A stretch of DNA of 64,000 nucleotides from JAFGOG01 sp034429215. GTDB lineage: Bacteria; Chloroflexota; Anaerolineae; JAAYZQ01. Positions within the stretch are counted from its first letter, which is position 1; each line of letters starts with the position of its first letter. The DNA lies in contig DAOUGI010000097.1 of the NCBI GenBank assembly GCA_034429215.1, positions 62,001 through 126,000 of the forward strand, in the 5' to 3' direction. Of the stretch, positions 8,952-17,533 are shown one piece after another. The notes beneath the pieces are model-generated. The model was given only the letters and a program-made list of their open reading frames with translations. It was not told where the DNA came from and did not search any database. The position numbers and the translations under genes were made by a program.

Positions 8952-9422
8952 TCATCCCACCCCCTTGCGCAGCGCAACGCCCATCGACCCCAACAGCAGG
9001 ATCGTAGTTGCCACCGTGACGAGCCACAGCCCTCGGTCCATGCGGAACATCGGCAGGCCCATCAGCAGGATCGCCCCAAAGAAAAGCAGCAGATAGGGCA
9101 CAAGGATGCCATGCCGCGCCGGCGATCGGAACTCGACCGGCCGGACATACTCCACGGCGACCATGAGCGCCACAAAGGCGATATAAACCGCCGGACCAAC
9201 CCAGTGCAGCCAGCCCGCGCCCGCCCGCACGAAAGCGACCAGGGCCAGGGCCGCCGGGAGGGCAAGCGCGGCGATTCCATAACCCAGCAGGTGATTGATC
9301 GCCTTGCTGCCCGTGCGCACCCGCGACAGGAACCCCGCTGCCTGCAGCAGGTTGACGGCGTTCACCACCCCCCAAACAGCCAGCGCCGCCCACCACGGCT
9401 CGACCCGTGCGCCAATCTCCAT
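8952..9422 (-). CDS. Hypothetical multipass membrane protein
   Basis: This 156-residue protein consists almost entirely of hydrophobic segments, about five, and begins MEIGARVEPWWAALAV. I recognise no family motif. The start at 9422 was chosen because GGGGAGG lies about 12 bases upstream and the hydrophobic region begins directly after it; the longer frame to 9650 would overlap the CPBP protease gene. It lies about 150 bases downstream of that protease gene on the same strand. Confidence 0.6.
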   Translation of the reverse strand: MEIGARVEPWWAALAVWGVVNAVNLLQAAGFLSRVRTGSKAINHLLGYGIAALALPAALALVAFVRAGAGWLHWVGPAVYIAFVALMVAVEYVRPVEFRSPARHGILVPYLLLFFGAILLMGLPMFRMDRGLWLVTVATTILLLGSMGVALRKGVG

Positions 9423-9576
9423 ATTGCCCCTCACTTCCTCCCCACAAATAGGGCGCATCCAAAATACTCTGCCAGATCTTTTGGCGCTACCCCCTGCTGT
9501 TCCACCCTTTCGGCAGCCCTCCTCTGCGCTGAGCAGATTGTGCCGGCGTAATCCATGACCAATGTTGCAGACCCCT

Positions 9577-10425
9577 CTACATCTGTGAGAACAGCCCCAC
9601 AAAGATCGGAATGTCCATCGCCGCGTGGAACAGGATAGAGCCCCACACACTCTTTGTCTTCTGCATCAACCAGCACCACGCCAGCGACAGCGGCAGGAGC
9701 TGCAAGGCAAGGAACACAAACTGGTCCAGGCTGTAATCGGTAAAAGCGTGCATCACCACGAAAGGGATCGTCGTCACCACATTCGTGGCCAGCCTGCCCA
9801 GGAACGGCTCCATCCTGCCGATGAACAAGCCCCGGAAAACCAGCTCTTCATTCGATGCATTGGCCAGCACGCAGATCAACACCCACGGTGTCCAGGACAA
9901 GAGGCGCGCCCAGCTCAGGTTCACCCCTTTGAAAAACATCTCTGCGACGGGGATGGCTGCGGCGCTCATCACCGCAAAAGCGGCCAGCCCCACCCCCAGC
10001 CCCAGCCGCAGGTTTCCTCGCCGGATGTACAGCGACCCCAAGCTTTGACCGGCCAGCCGGTTCAGTGCCAGGATGACGGCAATGCCCAGCAGCGAGCTTT
10101 CCAGCTTCTCGATCGCCAGCCCTGCCGGTGAATCGCCCTCCACGCCCAGCGCCGGAAGGATCCACCGGCTGAGGCTCACATAGCGGTCGATGCTGATCGC
10201 GGTCAGCGCCGTGAAAAAGGCAAACAGCACCAGCCAGTACTGGCCGAACCGCTCGCTGCGGCGGGCAGCCAGCGCTGCGATCAGCAGCGCCAAGCCGGCA
10301 ATTACCCTTCCGATTATGTCCACCTTCCGCTCAAAGATCGGAAAGAAATGGCTAAAGACGACAAACACCACCAACCCACAGCCGAGGAACAGCAGAAACG
10401 AGCCACTTCGATGTCTGTTGTTCAT
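9577..10425 (-). CDS. CPBP-family intramembrane glutamic endopeptidase
   Basis: The 282-residue polytopic protein carries all three CPBP (Abi/CAAX) motifs in its C-terminal half: NEELVFRG (EExxxR), FVVMHAF (FxxxH) and LFHAAMD. These residues form the intramembrane active site in the Rce1/MroQ family. Roles in the family range from prenyl-protein processing to bacteriocin self-immunity; this one is unassigned. The ATG at 10425 follows AAGGAGAG. The upstream extension to 10521 is rich in Arg, Cys and Ser and looks untranslated. Confidence 0.85.
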   Translation of the reverse strand: MNNRHRSGSFLLFLGCGLVVFVVFSHFFPIFERKVDIIGRVIAGLALLIAALAARRSERFGQYWLVLFAFFTALTAISIDRYVSLSRWILPALGVEGDSPAGLAIEKLESSLLGIAVILALNRLAGQSLGSLYIRRGNLRLGLGVGLAAFAVMSAAAIPVAEMFFKGVNLSWARLLSWTPWVLICVLANASNEELVFRGLFIGRMEPFLGRLATNVVTTIPFVVMHAFTDYSLDQFVFLALQLLPLSLAWCWLMQKTKSVWGSILFHAAMDIPIFVGLFSQM

Positions 10426-10597
10426 GATCTCTCCTTGAAATCTGCCACGACTTGATGCGGCCACAGCACAGCAATCATCAACGCCGGCGTCAACTACTCG
10501 TCGTGATTTCTCCCGTCCCACAAGTTGGGCCTAGTGTATCTCCCAACTGGGTGACCCGTCATCCCCTAATTGGGTGATCAGGTAGATGATTCGAAGC

Positions 10598-10630
10598 AGA
10601 AACTCGGTTTCTTGGAGAAACCGAGTTTCT
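10598..10630. repeat. Perfect 15-bp inverted repeat (AGAAACTCGG/CCGAGTTTCT family)
   Basis: AGAAACTCGGTTTCT at 10598-10612 and its exact reverse complement at 10616-10630 are separated by TGG. The right arm is identical to that of a second copy at 52312-52326. This is a dispersed palindromic element of the GAAACC-GGTTTC type. Confidence 0.8.
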
Positions 10631-10640
10631 ATGGTACCAT
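10612..10640 (+). promoter_or_regulatory. Possible promoter of the alpha/beta hydrolase, overlapping the inverted repeat
   Basis: TTGGAG and TACCAT are spaced by 17 bp. The -35 box is formed by the loop and right arm of the palindrome. The -10 is weak, so confidence is low. Confidence 0.3.
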
Positions 10641-10671
10641 GTATCAAATACCGATCAGAGGTGAAACTGCA

Positions 10672-11502
10672 ATGAGGCACGAAGAGGGCTTTTTCCAGGG
10701 CGTTCGAGGTCTCCGCATCTACCGCCAGTGCTGGCTTCCTGACGGCGAGCCCAGGGCAGCGTTGCTGCTCATCCACGGCCTGGGCGAGCATTGTTGCCGC
10801 TACACCAACGTCGTCAACCACCTGATCCCGCTGGGCTATGCCCTGTACGGGCTGGACCACGTGGGCCACGGCAAGTCGGAAGGCGCCCGCGAGTTTGTGG
10901 AGCGTTTCGAGGATTACACCGACACCCTCGACATCTATCGGGGCATAGTCAGCCAGGCCCAACCCGGCAAGCCGCTCATCCTATACGGGCACAGCCTGGG
11001 CGGGCTGATCACCTCCACCTACCTGCTCGATCACCAGGCCGGACTGGCCGGCGCGATCCTGTCCGCACCCTTGTCCCGTGTGCCTGCCGACGTCTCGGCC
11101 ATGACCATCATCATGGGTCGGCTGCTGTCGCGCCTGGCGCCCAAAGCAGGCGTTCTCCCCCTGGACGCCGCGGCCGTCAGCCGCGATCCGGCCGTGGTCC
11201 AGGCCTACATGGACGACCCGCTGGTCTTTCACGGCAAGACGCCGGCTCGCCTGGCTGCCGAAATGATGCGCGCCATGCAGCGCGTCACGGCCGAAGCAGG
11301 CAAGATCACCCTGCCCGTCATGATCTTCCAGGGCAGCGCCGACCGCCTCGACCCGGGCGACGCCGAGTTCCTCTACAACACCGTCAGCTCGGCCGACAAG
11401 ACCCTCAAGGTCTACGAAGGCCTGTTCCACGAAACCCACAACGAGCCCGAGCGCGCCACAGTTCTGCACGACGTGGAGGTCTGGCTGGCCGCCCACGTCT
11501 GA
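10672..11502 (+). CDS. Alpha/beta hydrolase, monoacylglycerol lipase/lysophospholipase type
   Basis: This 276-residue protein belongs to the serine aminopeptidase S33/Hydrolase_4 group. Visible are the oxyanion loop LLIHGLGEH, the nucleophile elbow LYGHSLGG, the acid region GSADRLDPGD and the catalytic His in YEGLFHETHNE. Members hydrolyse monoacylglycerols or lysophospholipids in the cytosol. The start at 10672 is preceded by GAGGTG; the longer frame from 10570 would translate through the palindromic repeat and is rejected. A hairpin terminator follows at 11602. Confidence 0.9.
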   Translation: MRHEEGFFQGVRGLRIYRQCWLPDGEPRAALLLIHGLGEHCCRYTNVVNHLIPLGYALYGLDHVGHGKSEGAREFVERFEDYTDTLDIYRGIVSQAQPGKPLILYGHSLGGLITSTYLLDHQAGLAGAILSAPLSRVPADVSAMTIIMGRLLSRLAPKAGVLPLDAAAVSRDPAVVQAYMDDPLVFHGKTPARLAAEMMRAMQRVTAEAGKITLPVMIFQGSADRLDPGDAEFLYNTVSSADKTLKVYEGLFHETHNEPERATVLHDVEVWLAAHV

Positions 11503-11601
11503 CCGCGCCCCTGCCACAAGCCGCACCCAAAGGGGCGACTGCCGTCAAGTGGTGCAGCTCCTGTTCTCTCGGATCTCCGTGGCCTTTGGTGAGAAAACAA
11601 C

Positions 11602-11634
11602 AGGGGTTGAGCCCCAATTCTGGGCTCAACCCCT
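11602..11634. terminator. Bidirectional hairpin terminator between convergent genes
   Basis: AGGGGTTGAGCCC pairs with GGGCTCAACCCCT around a short loop. It stands between the hydrolase gene and the convergent receiver gene, and CTCTTTGTT follows on the plus strand. The T-run is weak on both strands. Confidence 0.55.
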
Positions 11635-11716
11635 CTTTGTTGGCTTTGTCTCGCCAGGTGGCAATACAGATGCCCCCAGCGAATTCAAACCACTGTCGCC
11701 GCCTCTATACAGAGTG

Positions 11717-12121
11717 TTAACCCGGCAAACTGTCGGGCGGCATATTTCGGGCTTCCAGACGACGGATGTAGCGATTTGCCAGCTCGCTCAGTTGAGAAAA
11801 GCTGATAGGTTTCAGCAGAACGAGATCTGCCTGAGATTGCAGGCTGGACGCGAACGCAGCATCGGCAGTGGCCAATATCACCGGCACATTTGCCAGTCGC
11901 CGATCATTGCGGATCTGGCCCAGCAGGGTACCTCCATCGACGCCCGGTATATGCAAATCCAAGACGATCATCTCTGGGCTAACCTCGGCTAGCCGCTTCC
12001 GGGCTGTCAGCCCGTCTCGGATAGCCTCGGCCCGGTAACCGGCTCTCTCCAGCGCAGCAGTGAACACCAGACACTGATCCTCATGGTCTTCGATTATCAA
12101 CGCGAGAGGTCGTGTGCTCAA
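11717..12121 (-). CDS. Single-domain response regulator (receiver only)
   Basis: The 134-residue protein is a CheY-like receiver without an output domain. It has the acidic pair (IIEDHED), the phospho-acceptor in IVLDLHIPGVDGG, the Thr in ILATAD and the Lys in VLLKPIS. It is the last gene of a three-gene unit with a soluble histidine kinase ending 18 bases upstream, its likely phosphodonor. Without an effector domain it probably acts by protein-protein contact or as a phosphorelay intermediate. Confidence 0.9.
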   Translation of the reverse strand: MSTRPLALIIEDHEDQCLVFTAALERAGYRAEAIRDGLTARKRLAEVSPEMIVLDLHIPGVDGGTLLGQIRNDRRLANVPVILATADAAFASSLQSQADLVLLKPISFSQLSELANRYIRRLEARNMPPDSLPG

Positions 12122-12139
12122 GGGTCGTCCTCCCTATTT

Positions 12140-13369
12140 CTACCCCGGCGTTCGAAGGGGCAAGACCACCGTAAACATGCTCCCCTGCCCGATTTTGCTT
12201 TTCACAGAGACAGTGCCGTCCATGGCTGTTACTAGCTGCTGAACGATCGCCAGCCCCAGCCCGACTCCGCCGAACCTGCGCGCCGTGGTTTCGTCGACCT
12301 GATGAAAGGGCTCAAAGATATGAGCCAGGTTCTCTTCCGAAATGCCGATCCCACTGTCCTTGACCTGCATCGCCCAATGCGCATCGCCGTCTCTGCTGAC
12401 GTTGACTCCAACGCCGCCGCTATCGGTAAACTTGATGGCATTGACGACTAGGTTGGACAAGATCTCCTCAGTTCTTCCCCTGTCCCCGATCACCGTGGGC
12501 GGCAGATGAGGATCAACTTTGACTTGCAGCGACAGCCCCTTCCGCAGCGCCAGCGGCAGACAAGTTGAATGCACCGTCTCGGCCAGTACCTGAGGAGAAA
12601 AGCTCTCTTCTTTCAGGCGCAGCTGGCCCGATTCGATGAGGGATTGATCCAGGATTTCTGCAAAGAAACGCTCCAGGGCGTGGGCGTTGTTGATGATGCG
12701 TTGGACAATATCCTGCTGCGCAGGCGTCAGTGGTCCGTAGACGTCTGCCTGCAGCATCTCTGACATCCCCATCAACGCGCCCAGTGGAGTTCGCAGCTCG
12801 TGACTGACCCGGGCCATGAACCGAGATTTGAATTCGCTGGCCGCGACCGCTCTTTGGGCCAGGTCCTGGACCTGTTTGATCTCGACGGTGTAGTGGCTGA
12901 CGGCCACCTGTAGAGCGCCACGGATGCGCTCCTGCTCGACGAGCATGATCTTTTCGTGGCGATCTATGAAGCCCTGGATCATCCCGCTTTGGTAGGCATA
13001 GACCGCGTCCAGCGCCGGCACGATCAGATCGCTTTCCAGGTGGGTCAGAATGAATCGGCTCGTGACCTTGCACAAGCCCAGCACGGCCTGTTCGCCCAGG
13101 CCCATTTGGCACAGCTCTGCGCCGCGATCCAGGCCCGAAGGCTGGCCGTGGAGCAAATAGCTCCTGAACGCAGCGGCCTCGTCCATGGCCATGTCCCGCA
13201 ACATGGTCGGGCGCACGTCGGCCCGATTGGTGAACAGGGTTTCCCGCAGGGTCCGCTGGTACCGGCCGACCAGGTCAGCCTGACCGGCCTCTACCTGCTC
13301 GGCGAGTAGCTTTCGCAGCGTATCAGTTGCTATCGGACGGTCACTCTCTACTGGTGACATCGGCCTCAA
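12140..13369 (-). CDS. Soluble sensor histidine kinase
   Basis: The 409-residue protein has no membrane segment. About 180 residues of mostly helical sensor region precede the HisKA H-box (VSHELRTPLG) and the HATPase domain with N (LVVNAIKFT), G1 (DSGIGISEE), F and G2 (GGVGLGLAI) boxes. It autophosphorylates on the H-box His and should pass phosphate to the receiver 18 bases downstream. It starts seven bases after the SAM methyltransferase gene ends. The N-terminal sensor is not an obvious PAS or GAF domain and may be a globin- or RsbR-like helical bundle (a guess). Confidence 0.9.
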   Translation of the reverse strand: MRPMSPVESDRPIATDTLRKLLAEQVEAGQADLVGRYQRTLRETLFTNRADVRPTMLRDMAMDEAAAFRSYLLHGQPSGLDRGAELCQMGLGEQAVLGLCKVTSRFILTHLESDLIVPALDAVYAYQSGMIQGFIDRHEKIMLVEQERIRGALQVAVSHYTVEIKQVQDLAQRAVAASEFKSRFMARVSHELRTPLGALMGMSEMLQADVYGPLTPAQQDIVQRIINNAHALERFFAEILDQSLIESGQLRLKEESFSPQVLAETVHSTCLPLALRKGLSLQVKVDPHLPPTVIGDRGRTEEILSNLVVNAIKFTDSGGVGVNVSRDGDAHWAMQVKDSGIGISEENLAHIFEPFHQVDETTARRFGGVGLGLAIVQQLVTAMDGTVSVKSKIGQGSMFTVVLPLRTPG

Positions 13370-13376
13370 GCCCCTG

Positions 13377-14180
13377 TTATTTGATCAGGTAGGCGCCAAA
13401 GGTGCCGGCCATCGCCCCAAAATGCCTTTTATACTCTTCGACAAGTTCTGGGTCGTCGAGGCCATGCCAGTCCAGCAGCGAGACAAAGCCATCCTTATCC
13501 AGGCGCCAGGGTTTGAGCAATTCCTCAAGCTCTTCCAAGGTCCGGCCGTAAAGCTTGGTCCCCATCTGCTCATAGATTCTGGCTATTCGTTCCTGCTCAT
13601 CGGGAGTGCCGATACTGTTTCCTCCCTGAGCATTAAAGACCAGACAACTGCCGGCGTCGGCCCAGTCGTAGAGGTACGACATCGCATGAGCTATAGAATC
13701 GTTGTCTATAAAAGCGCTGACGCCCCAATAGACAAAGCCAGCTTTCCGTCTGCCTGCCAGGATCCTCTCCACTTCCGGACGGTTGAGCAATTCCTCGGGA
13801 CGGCGGGCGTCGGCCTGGAAGACATATACATGGGGGGTGTCTCCTAGGATCTCGCGGGCGTACTCCACCACCACCGGATCGAAATCAGAATAGATGACAG
13901 TCGTCCCCTTGGTCACCCTGGTATGTATGTGGTCATTAGTCGGTAGACCAGAGGCAAAATCGATGATCAGGTCATAGCCCCGCCTCTCGCTCAGCTCTAT
14001 GGCTATGTCTTTCAGTGCCCAGCGCTGAAGACGGGCATGTTTAGGAATGAACGGCAAGATCTTAAAGATCATCTCGGCTGCCTGGCGGTCGACTTCGAAA
14101 TTGTGGTTACCACCCAGCGTATAATCGTAAATTCGCCCCGCACTTGGCCTGCTGGCATCAGCAATGCTTTCTGTGGACAT
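13377..14180 (-). CDS. SAM-dependent methyltransferase, DUF574/Methyltransf_19 family
   Basis: This 267-residue protein begins with the family hallmark PSAGRIYDYTLGGNHNFEVD, followed by the SAM-binding segments DLIIDFASGLP and VIYSDFDPVVVEYA. The family is abundant in actinomycetes and Chloroflexota; substrates are mostly unknown. It is the first gene of a unit with a histidine kinase and a receiver, which is unusual because the methyltransferase could feed or modify a signalling pathway. A promoter lies about 70 bases upstream. Confidence 0.85.
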   Translation of the reverse strand: MSTESIADASRPSAGRIYDYTLGGNHNFEVDRQAAEMIFKILPFIPKHARLQRWALKDIAIELSERRGYDLIIDFASGLPTNDHIHTRVTKGTTVIYSDFDPVVVEYAREILGDTPHVYVFQADARRPEELLNRPEVERILAGRRKAGFVYWGVSAFIDNDSIAHAMSYLYDWADAGSCLVFNAQGGNSIGTPDEQERIARIYEQMGTKLYGRTLEELEELLKPWRLDKDGFVSLLDWHGLDDPELVEEYKRHFGAMAGTFGAYLIK

Positions 14181-14249
14181 TTTCCCCTTTCCCCCTATTC
14201 AAGCTGTTTTTGACGTGCCCCCCGGCGTGCCGCTTTCGGCCTGCCAACC

Positions 14250-14278
14250 ATTCTATCACACTCCCATTCAGGCCGCAA
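14250..14278 (-). promoter_or_regulatory. Promoter of the methyltransferase-kinase-receiver unit
   Basis: TTGCGG and TAGAAT with a 17-bp spacer on the minus strand, with TGTGA upstream of the -10. Confidence 0.6.
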
Positions 14279-14308
14279 ATTCCCTGGAACCGTGTTGTAC
14301 AAATCTCC

Positions 14309-15319
14309 CTACCCCACCGGCGGCTTGGCCACCCGTCCCGTCCGCTCATACTCCTCGAATACCGGCACGTGCCCTTCCATAAAGCTGGCCAGCCCATCCG
14401 GCCGGAAGCACGCCACCCAGTTGATCTTCCACAGCAGCCGCCCGATCTGGAACGGCTCGATCCGCTCCTCCGGCCAGGCCATGCCCGCCTCGTACCCCCG
14501 CCGGAACGCCGCCAGCAGCGCCGCGTACCGCTCCTCGTCGGTCGCCTCCAGCAGATCGAGCATTGCCATGGCGATATCGTGCGCCCGAAACCCCCACACC
14601 GTGTCCTCAAAATCGATCGGCTGCAGCACCCCCCGGTGCAGCTTGATATTATCGTGCCACAGATCGCAGTGGATCACCCGCAGGTCGGCCCGGTCGATCG
14701 CCGCGTAGGCCAGCTCCACGTGCCGGTCCATCCGCTCCAGCATCTCCCGCCGCGGCCCGGGCAGCCCGGCCGCCTGCCCGTCGCCCGTGATCAGGTTCTC
14801 CTCCCCCCTCGACAGCCAGTGCTCGAACCGCCGCGTCGTGAACCCGGCCGGCGGGCTCCACTTCGCCCCGTGATCGTGCAGCTCGGCGAACAGCCCGCCC
14901 ATCTTTTCCAGGTTGCCCTCGGTCAAATAGCGCCCCAGCAGCCGCCCCGGCACCCAGCTCATCAAGCTCGCGTTCCACACCTTGGGGATATTGGCCCGGC
15001 CCATCGGCAGCACATACTCCCCCGACCGCGCCGGCACGATCCTCGGCGCCGCGACGCCCGTCTCCCGGCCGAGCGCCTCCAGCCAGGCCGCCTCCGACCG
15101 CAGATCCTCGAACGTCCGCCAGCCGGGATAGGCCAGCCGCAGCATGAACCGCTCCCCCGCCGCCGTCGTCACCCGATACAGCAAGTTGGTGTCAAACCCG
15201 TGGTAGGCAATCTCGGGGTCCTTCAGCCCATACTGGGCCACGGCGGCAACCGCCAGCTCCCGCAGCCGCCGCAGCCGTCCGGCCAAGGACAGTTCACCGT
15301 ACGGTTTTGTCCCCCTCAT
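14309..15319 (-). CDS. Aminoglycoside-phosphotransferase-family small-molecule kinase
   Basis: The 336-residue protein has the APH/choline-kinase fold motifs: RFMLRLAYPGW near the N terminus, the catalytic loop VIHCDLWHDNIKLH (HxDxxxxN) and the metal-binding PIDFEDTVWG. The ATG at 15319 overlaps the stop of the preceding gene (ATGA), which indicates translational coupling. The longer frame to 15592 is a shadow of the upstream gene. It is the last gene of the seven-gene ABC/membrane operon. Its substrate could be a sugar, an amino alcohol or an antibiotic; the family does not decide. Confidence 0.85.
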   Translation of the reverse strand: MRGTKPYGELSLAGRLRRLRELAVAAVAQYGLKDPEIAYHGFDTNLLYRVTTAAGERFMLRLAYPGWRTFEDLRSEAAWLEALGRETGVAAPRIVPARSGEYVLPMGRANIPKVWNASLMSWVPGRLLGRYLTEGNLEKMGGLFAELHDHGAKWSPPAGFTTRRFEHWLSRGEENLITGDGQAAGLPGPRREMLERMDRHVELAYAAIDRADLRVIHCDLWHDNIKLHRGVLQPIDFEDTVWGFRAHDIAMAMLDLLEATDEERYAALLAAFRRGYEAGMAWPEERIEPFQIGRLLWKINWVACFRPDGLASFMEGHVPVFEEYERTGRVAKPPVG

Positions 15320-15849
15320 TGCTTGCCCCACCACCGCAGCAGCGTGCTCCCATCCGTAAACCCCAGCGGCAGAAACGCGCCCAGGGTCAACAACAGCAGG
15401 TTGTCCAGGAAAACAAAGACCGCCACCCACCACAGCACTCCGCCCCCGGCTCGCAGCGCCAGCGCGGCGGCCGCGGCGGCCAGCGTCACCACCAGGCTGC
15501 CGGCCGGCCCGCCCAGCGCCCGGCGGATGTGTATCGCCGCCGGCAGCGCCGGCTCGTCCGCCGGGTACAGCGAAGTGCCCAGCACCCCCCACTTGCCCAG
15601 CCGGATCCCGCTCATCGGATAGCCGGTCCGCCGGGCGGCCCGGGCGTGGCCGAGGTGGTGGGCGATGTCAGACCCCCAGTGCAGCGCCACGGCCAGCAGG
15701 CTCCCGCCCAGCGCCTCCCAGACGGACAGGCCGAGGAACCTCATACCGACGCCGCTCAGCAGCGCAGCCATCAGGAAAGATCCGATGACGGCAGTGGGAT
15801 CAGCGCTCAGGCTGAACCCGGCCACTTGACCCAGTTTGTGCTCATTCAT
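15316..15849 (-). CDS. Site-2-protease (M50) homologue lacking the catalytic Glu
   Basis: This 177-residue polytopic protein matches M50 layout. Where active members have HExxH there is HHLGH (residues 64-68), so the catalytic Glu is replaced by His. A GGPAGSL stretch corresponds to the usual AGP element, and LPLGFTDGS near the C terminus keeps the second metal-ligand Asp-Gly. I infer a pseudoprotease with a chaperone or regulatory role. The AGGAGG box ahead of the ATG at 15849 also encodes the Arg-Arg end of the upstream protein. It overlaps the downstream kinase gene by four bases. Confidence 0.65.
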   Translation of the reverse strand: MNEHKLGQVAGFSLSADPTAVIGSFLMAALLSGVGMRFLGLSVWEALGGSLLAVALHWGSDIAHHLGHARAARRTGYPMSGIRLGKWGVLGTSLYPADEPALPAAIHIRRALGGPAGSLVVTLAAAAAALALRAGGGVLWWVAVFVFLDNLLLLTLGAFLPLGFTDGSTLLRWWGKQ

Positions 15850-15854
15850 AGCAG

Positions 15855-16250
15855 CTACCTCCTTACAAGGCGGGAGAGAACGACGAGGCAGGCGAGGAGT
15901 AGCGCCAGGTGAGGAATAGCGTACCCCCAGTGAGCCACGAAAGCGCTTGGTGGCGTGCCGTCGGATATCCCGGTCCCGTGGAACACGAACCACAAGTAGA
16001 TCGGCAGCACCTGAAGAAGGGCCAAGCCGGCACAGCCAAGCGCAGCGACAAGCCGGGCGATCCTCTTCCTGCTCCACCCGATTACAGCGGCCAGGAGCAC
16101 AAGCGCTACCCCTGAGCCCAGGCAGGCCCGGCCCCAGGTCACCACCTCTGCCTCAGTTGGGCCAAAAGCGTGCAGGATGTACGGCAGCCCCAGCAGGATC
16201 GCCCCGATACCACACACCAGCACGCCTGTCATACGAGTGCGAGCCTTCAA
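15855..16250 (-). CDS. Hypothetical membrane protein (about four TM segments)
   Basis: The 131-residue protein is mostly hydrophobic with four predicted membrane spans and no recognisable motif. It probably starts at a TTG (16250) overlapping the stop of the preceding gene as TTGA; an ATG six codons later is the alternative. Its last two codons are AGG AGG, which double as the ribosome-binding site of the next gene. It is part of the ABC/membrane operon; the function is unknown. Confidence 0.6.
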   Translation of the reverse strand: MKARTRMTGVLVCGIGAILLGLPYILHAFGPTEAEVVTWGRACLGSGVALVLLAAVIGWSRKRIARLVAALGCAGLALLQVLPIYLWFVFHGTGISDGTPPSAFVAHWGYAIPHLALLLACLVVLSRLVRR

Positions 16251-16690
16251 GCAACCCTAGAGGCCGCTCTTGTCGCCCTCCGAGAAACATCGCGCACCAG
16301 CAGCACCCCGCCGACGGCAATCGCCGCCAACGCCAGTGTGTACCCGGCCAGCATCGCCATCACCAGCGCCCACGGCCAGCCCGTCGCTTCCGTCTCCCCC
16401 GAGGCCAGCCCCGTTGCCACGGCAACCACCTGCATGCCGATCCACAATCCCACCAGCAGCGCCAGGCCCCACGCAAAAAAACCCCGCCGCGAGCGTGCCC
16501 GAATCGACGCCCACAATAACAGCCCGGCCCCCACCAGCGCGATCAGGAACAGCTCGGCCGGCATCATATAGTCCACCAGCAGCCTGCCGCTCAGTATTGA
16601 CCCAACCGCCCCCACCACGATCGTCGCCACGATCGGCAGCCACGCCACGACCATCCCCGCCGCAGCCAGCGCTCTGGTGAAAACGCCCAT
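16247..16690 (-). CDS. Hypothetical membrane protein (about four TM segments)
   Basis: This 147-residue polytopic protein has hydrophobic spans separated by short polar loops (for example WASIRARSRRGF) and a basic C-terminal tail. I recognise no family. A GGAGGGGTGGAG stretch precedes the ATG. It lies 36 bases downstream of the second ABC permease and overlaps the next small membrane protein, so it is probably an accessory of that transporter operon. Its layout resembles the 131-residue neighbour, but I cannot show homology by eye. Confidence 0.6.
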   Translation of the reverse strand: MGVFTRALAAAGMVVAWLPIVATIVVGAVGSILSGRLLVDYMMPAELFLIALVGAGLLLWASIRARSRRGFFAWGLALLVGLWIGMQVVAVATGLASGETEATGWPWALVMAMLAGYTLALAAIAVGGVLLVRDVSRRATRAASRVA

Positions 16691-16726
16691 TACTCCACCC
16701 CTCCCTGCCCGGCGCCACCCGCCGCT

Positions 16727-17521
16727 CTAAATGTACAGGTCCCTCCTGGCATACGTGAAATAAGCCCCCGCCATGCACGCCACGACGATCGCCGCCGCCA
16801 GCCCCACAAACAGCAGATCGAACCTCGACTCGCGCAGCAGCAGCCCTGCGTCGAAATACTTGAACGGAGTCAAGTACTTTAGCCAGTCCAGGTCCTTATT
16901 CATGGCCGAGATGACCGACAGAAAATAGGTCCCCAGCAGCACCGACACCGCCACCGCCCCGGCCCGTTTGTACCGCTTCATGGCGCAGCCCAGGAAAATG
17001 CCCACCGCCAAAAAGATCAGCTCCAGCATAAACAGCGCCAGCATGCACAACGCCAAAAACCTGTAAAACTCCCCATCCGGCTTGTAGCCCTGCGCTACCG
17101 CCACCGAGATGCCCCACGTGATCAGCACCAACCCGATGCAGTTTACCACCGCCGCCAGCGCCTTGGCTGTCACCACCCGGCTGCGCGTCACCGGCAGCGT
17201 CAGCGCAAACTCGACCGTCTTGTCCCGCTCCTCTTTCGAGATAATGTCGCTGCCCCACATCGCCGCCGCGATCCCCAGCATCAGCGCGTAATAGGTGAAC
17301 ATCAGCCCGAAAAAGCCGCTGATCGTCGTCAAGTTAAACGCCCCGAAACTGAACGCCGCCAGCATGGCCGGGGGCATCTCGTCCAATATCGCCAGCATCT
17401 CCGGGTTCTCAAAGTAGGCCGAGAACTTGCTCACCCCTACCCAGGTGAACAGCACTACGATGATCCCCCAGATAAGCAGCGATTTCCGGTTCGCCTTCAG
17501 CTCCCTCAAGAACATATTCAT
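16727..17521 (-). CDS. ABC-2-type transporter permease
   Basis: The 264-residue protein has six hydrophobic spans in the ABC-2 pattern, with the cytosolic coupling segment EERDKTVEFALTLPVTRSRVV after the second span. It ends in the characteristic YFTYARRDLYI. It should form the membrane channel with the permease gene ending 12 bases upstream, energised by the ATPase encoded first in the operon. The substrate is unknown; the BcrAB/NatAB-like architecture suggests export of a small molecule, peptide or ion. Confidence 0.85.
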   Translation of the reverse strand: MNMFLRELKANRKSLLIWGIIVVLFTWVGVSKFSAYFENPEMLAILDEMPPAMLAAFSFGAFNLTTISGFFGLMFTYYALMLGIAAAMWGSDIISKEERDKTVEFALTLPVTRSRVVTAKALAAVVNCIGLVLITWGISVAVAQGYKPDGEFYRFLALCMLALFMLELIFLAVGIFLGCAMKRYKRAGAVAVSVLLGTYFLSVISAMNKDLDWLKYLTPFKYFDAGLLLRESRFDLLFVGLAAAIVVACMAGAYFTYARRDLYI

Positions 17522-17533
17522 CCCTTGGCCTCC

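Noticed and set aside
9431..9679. 82-codon minus-strand frame between the CPBP and membrane-protein genes
   Set aside because: Its first half is antiphase to the CPBP C terminus and its end runs into the next ribosome-binding site. No motif or good start is visible; a 41-codon gene starting near 9553 remains barely possible.
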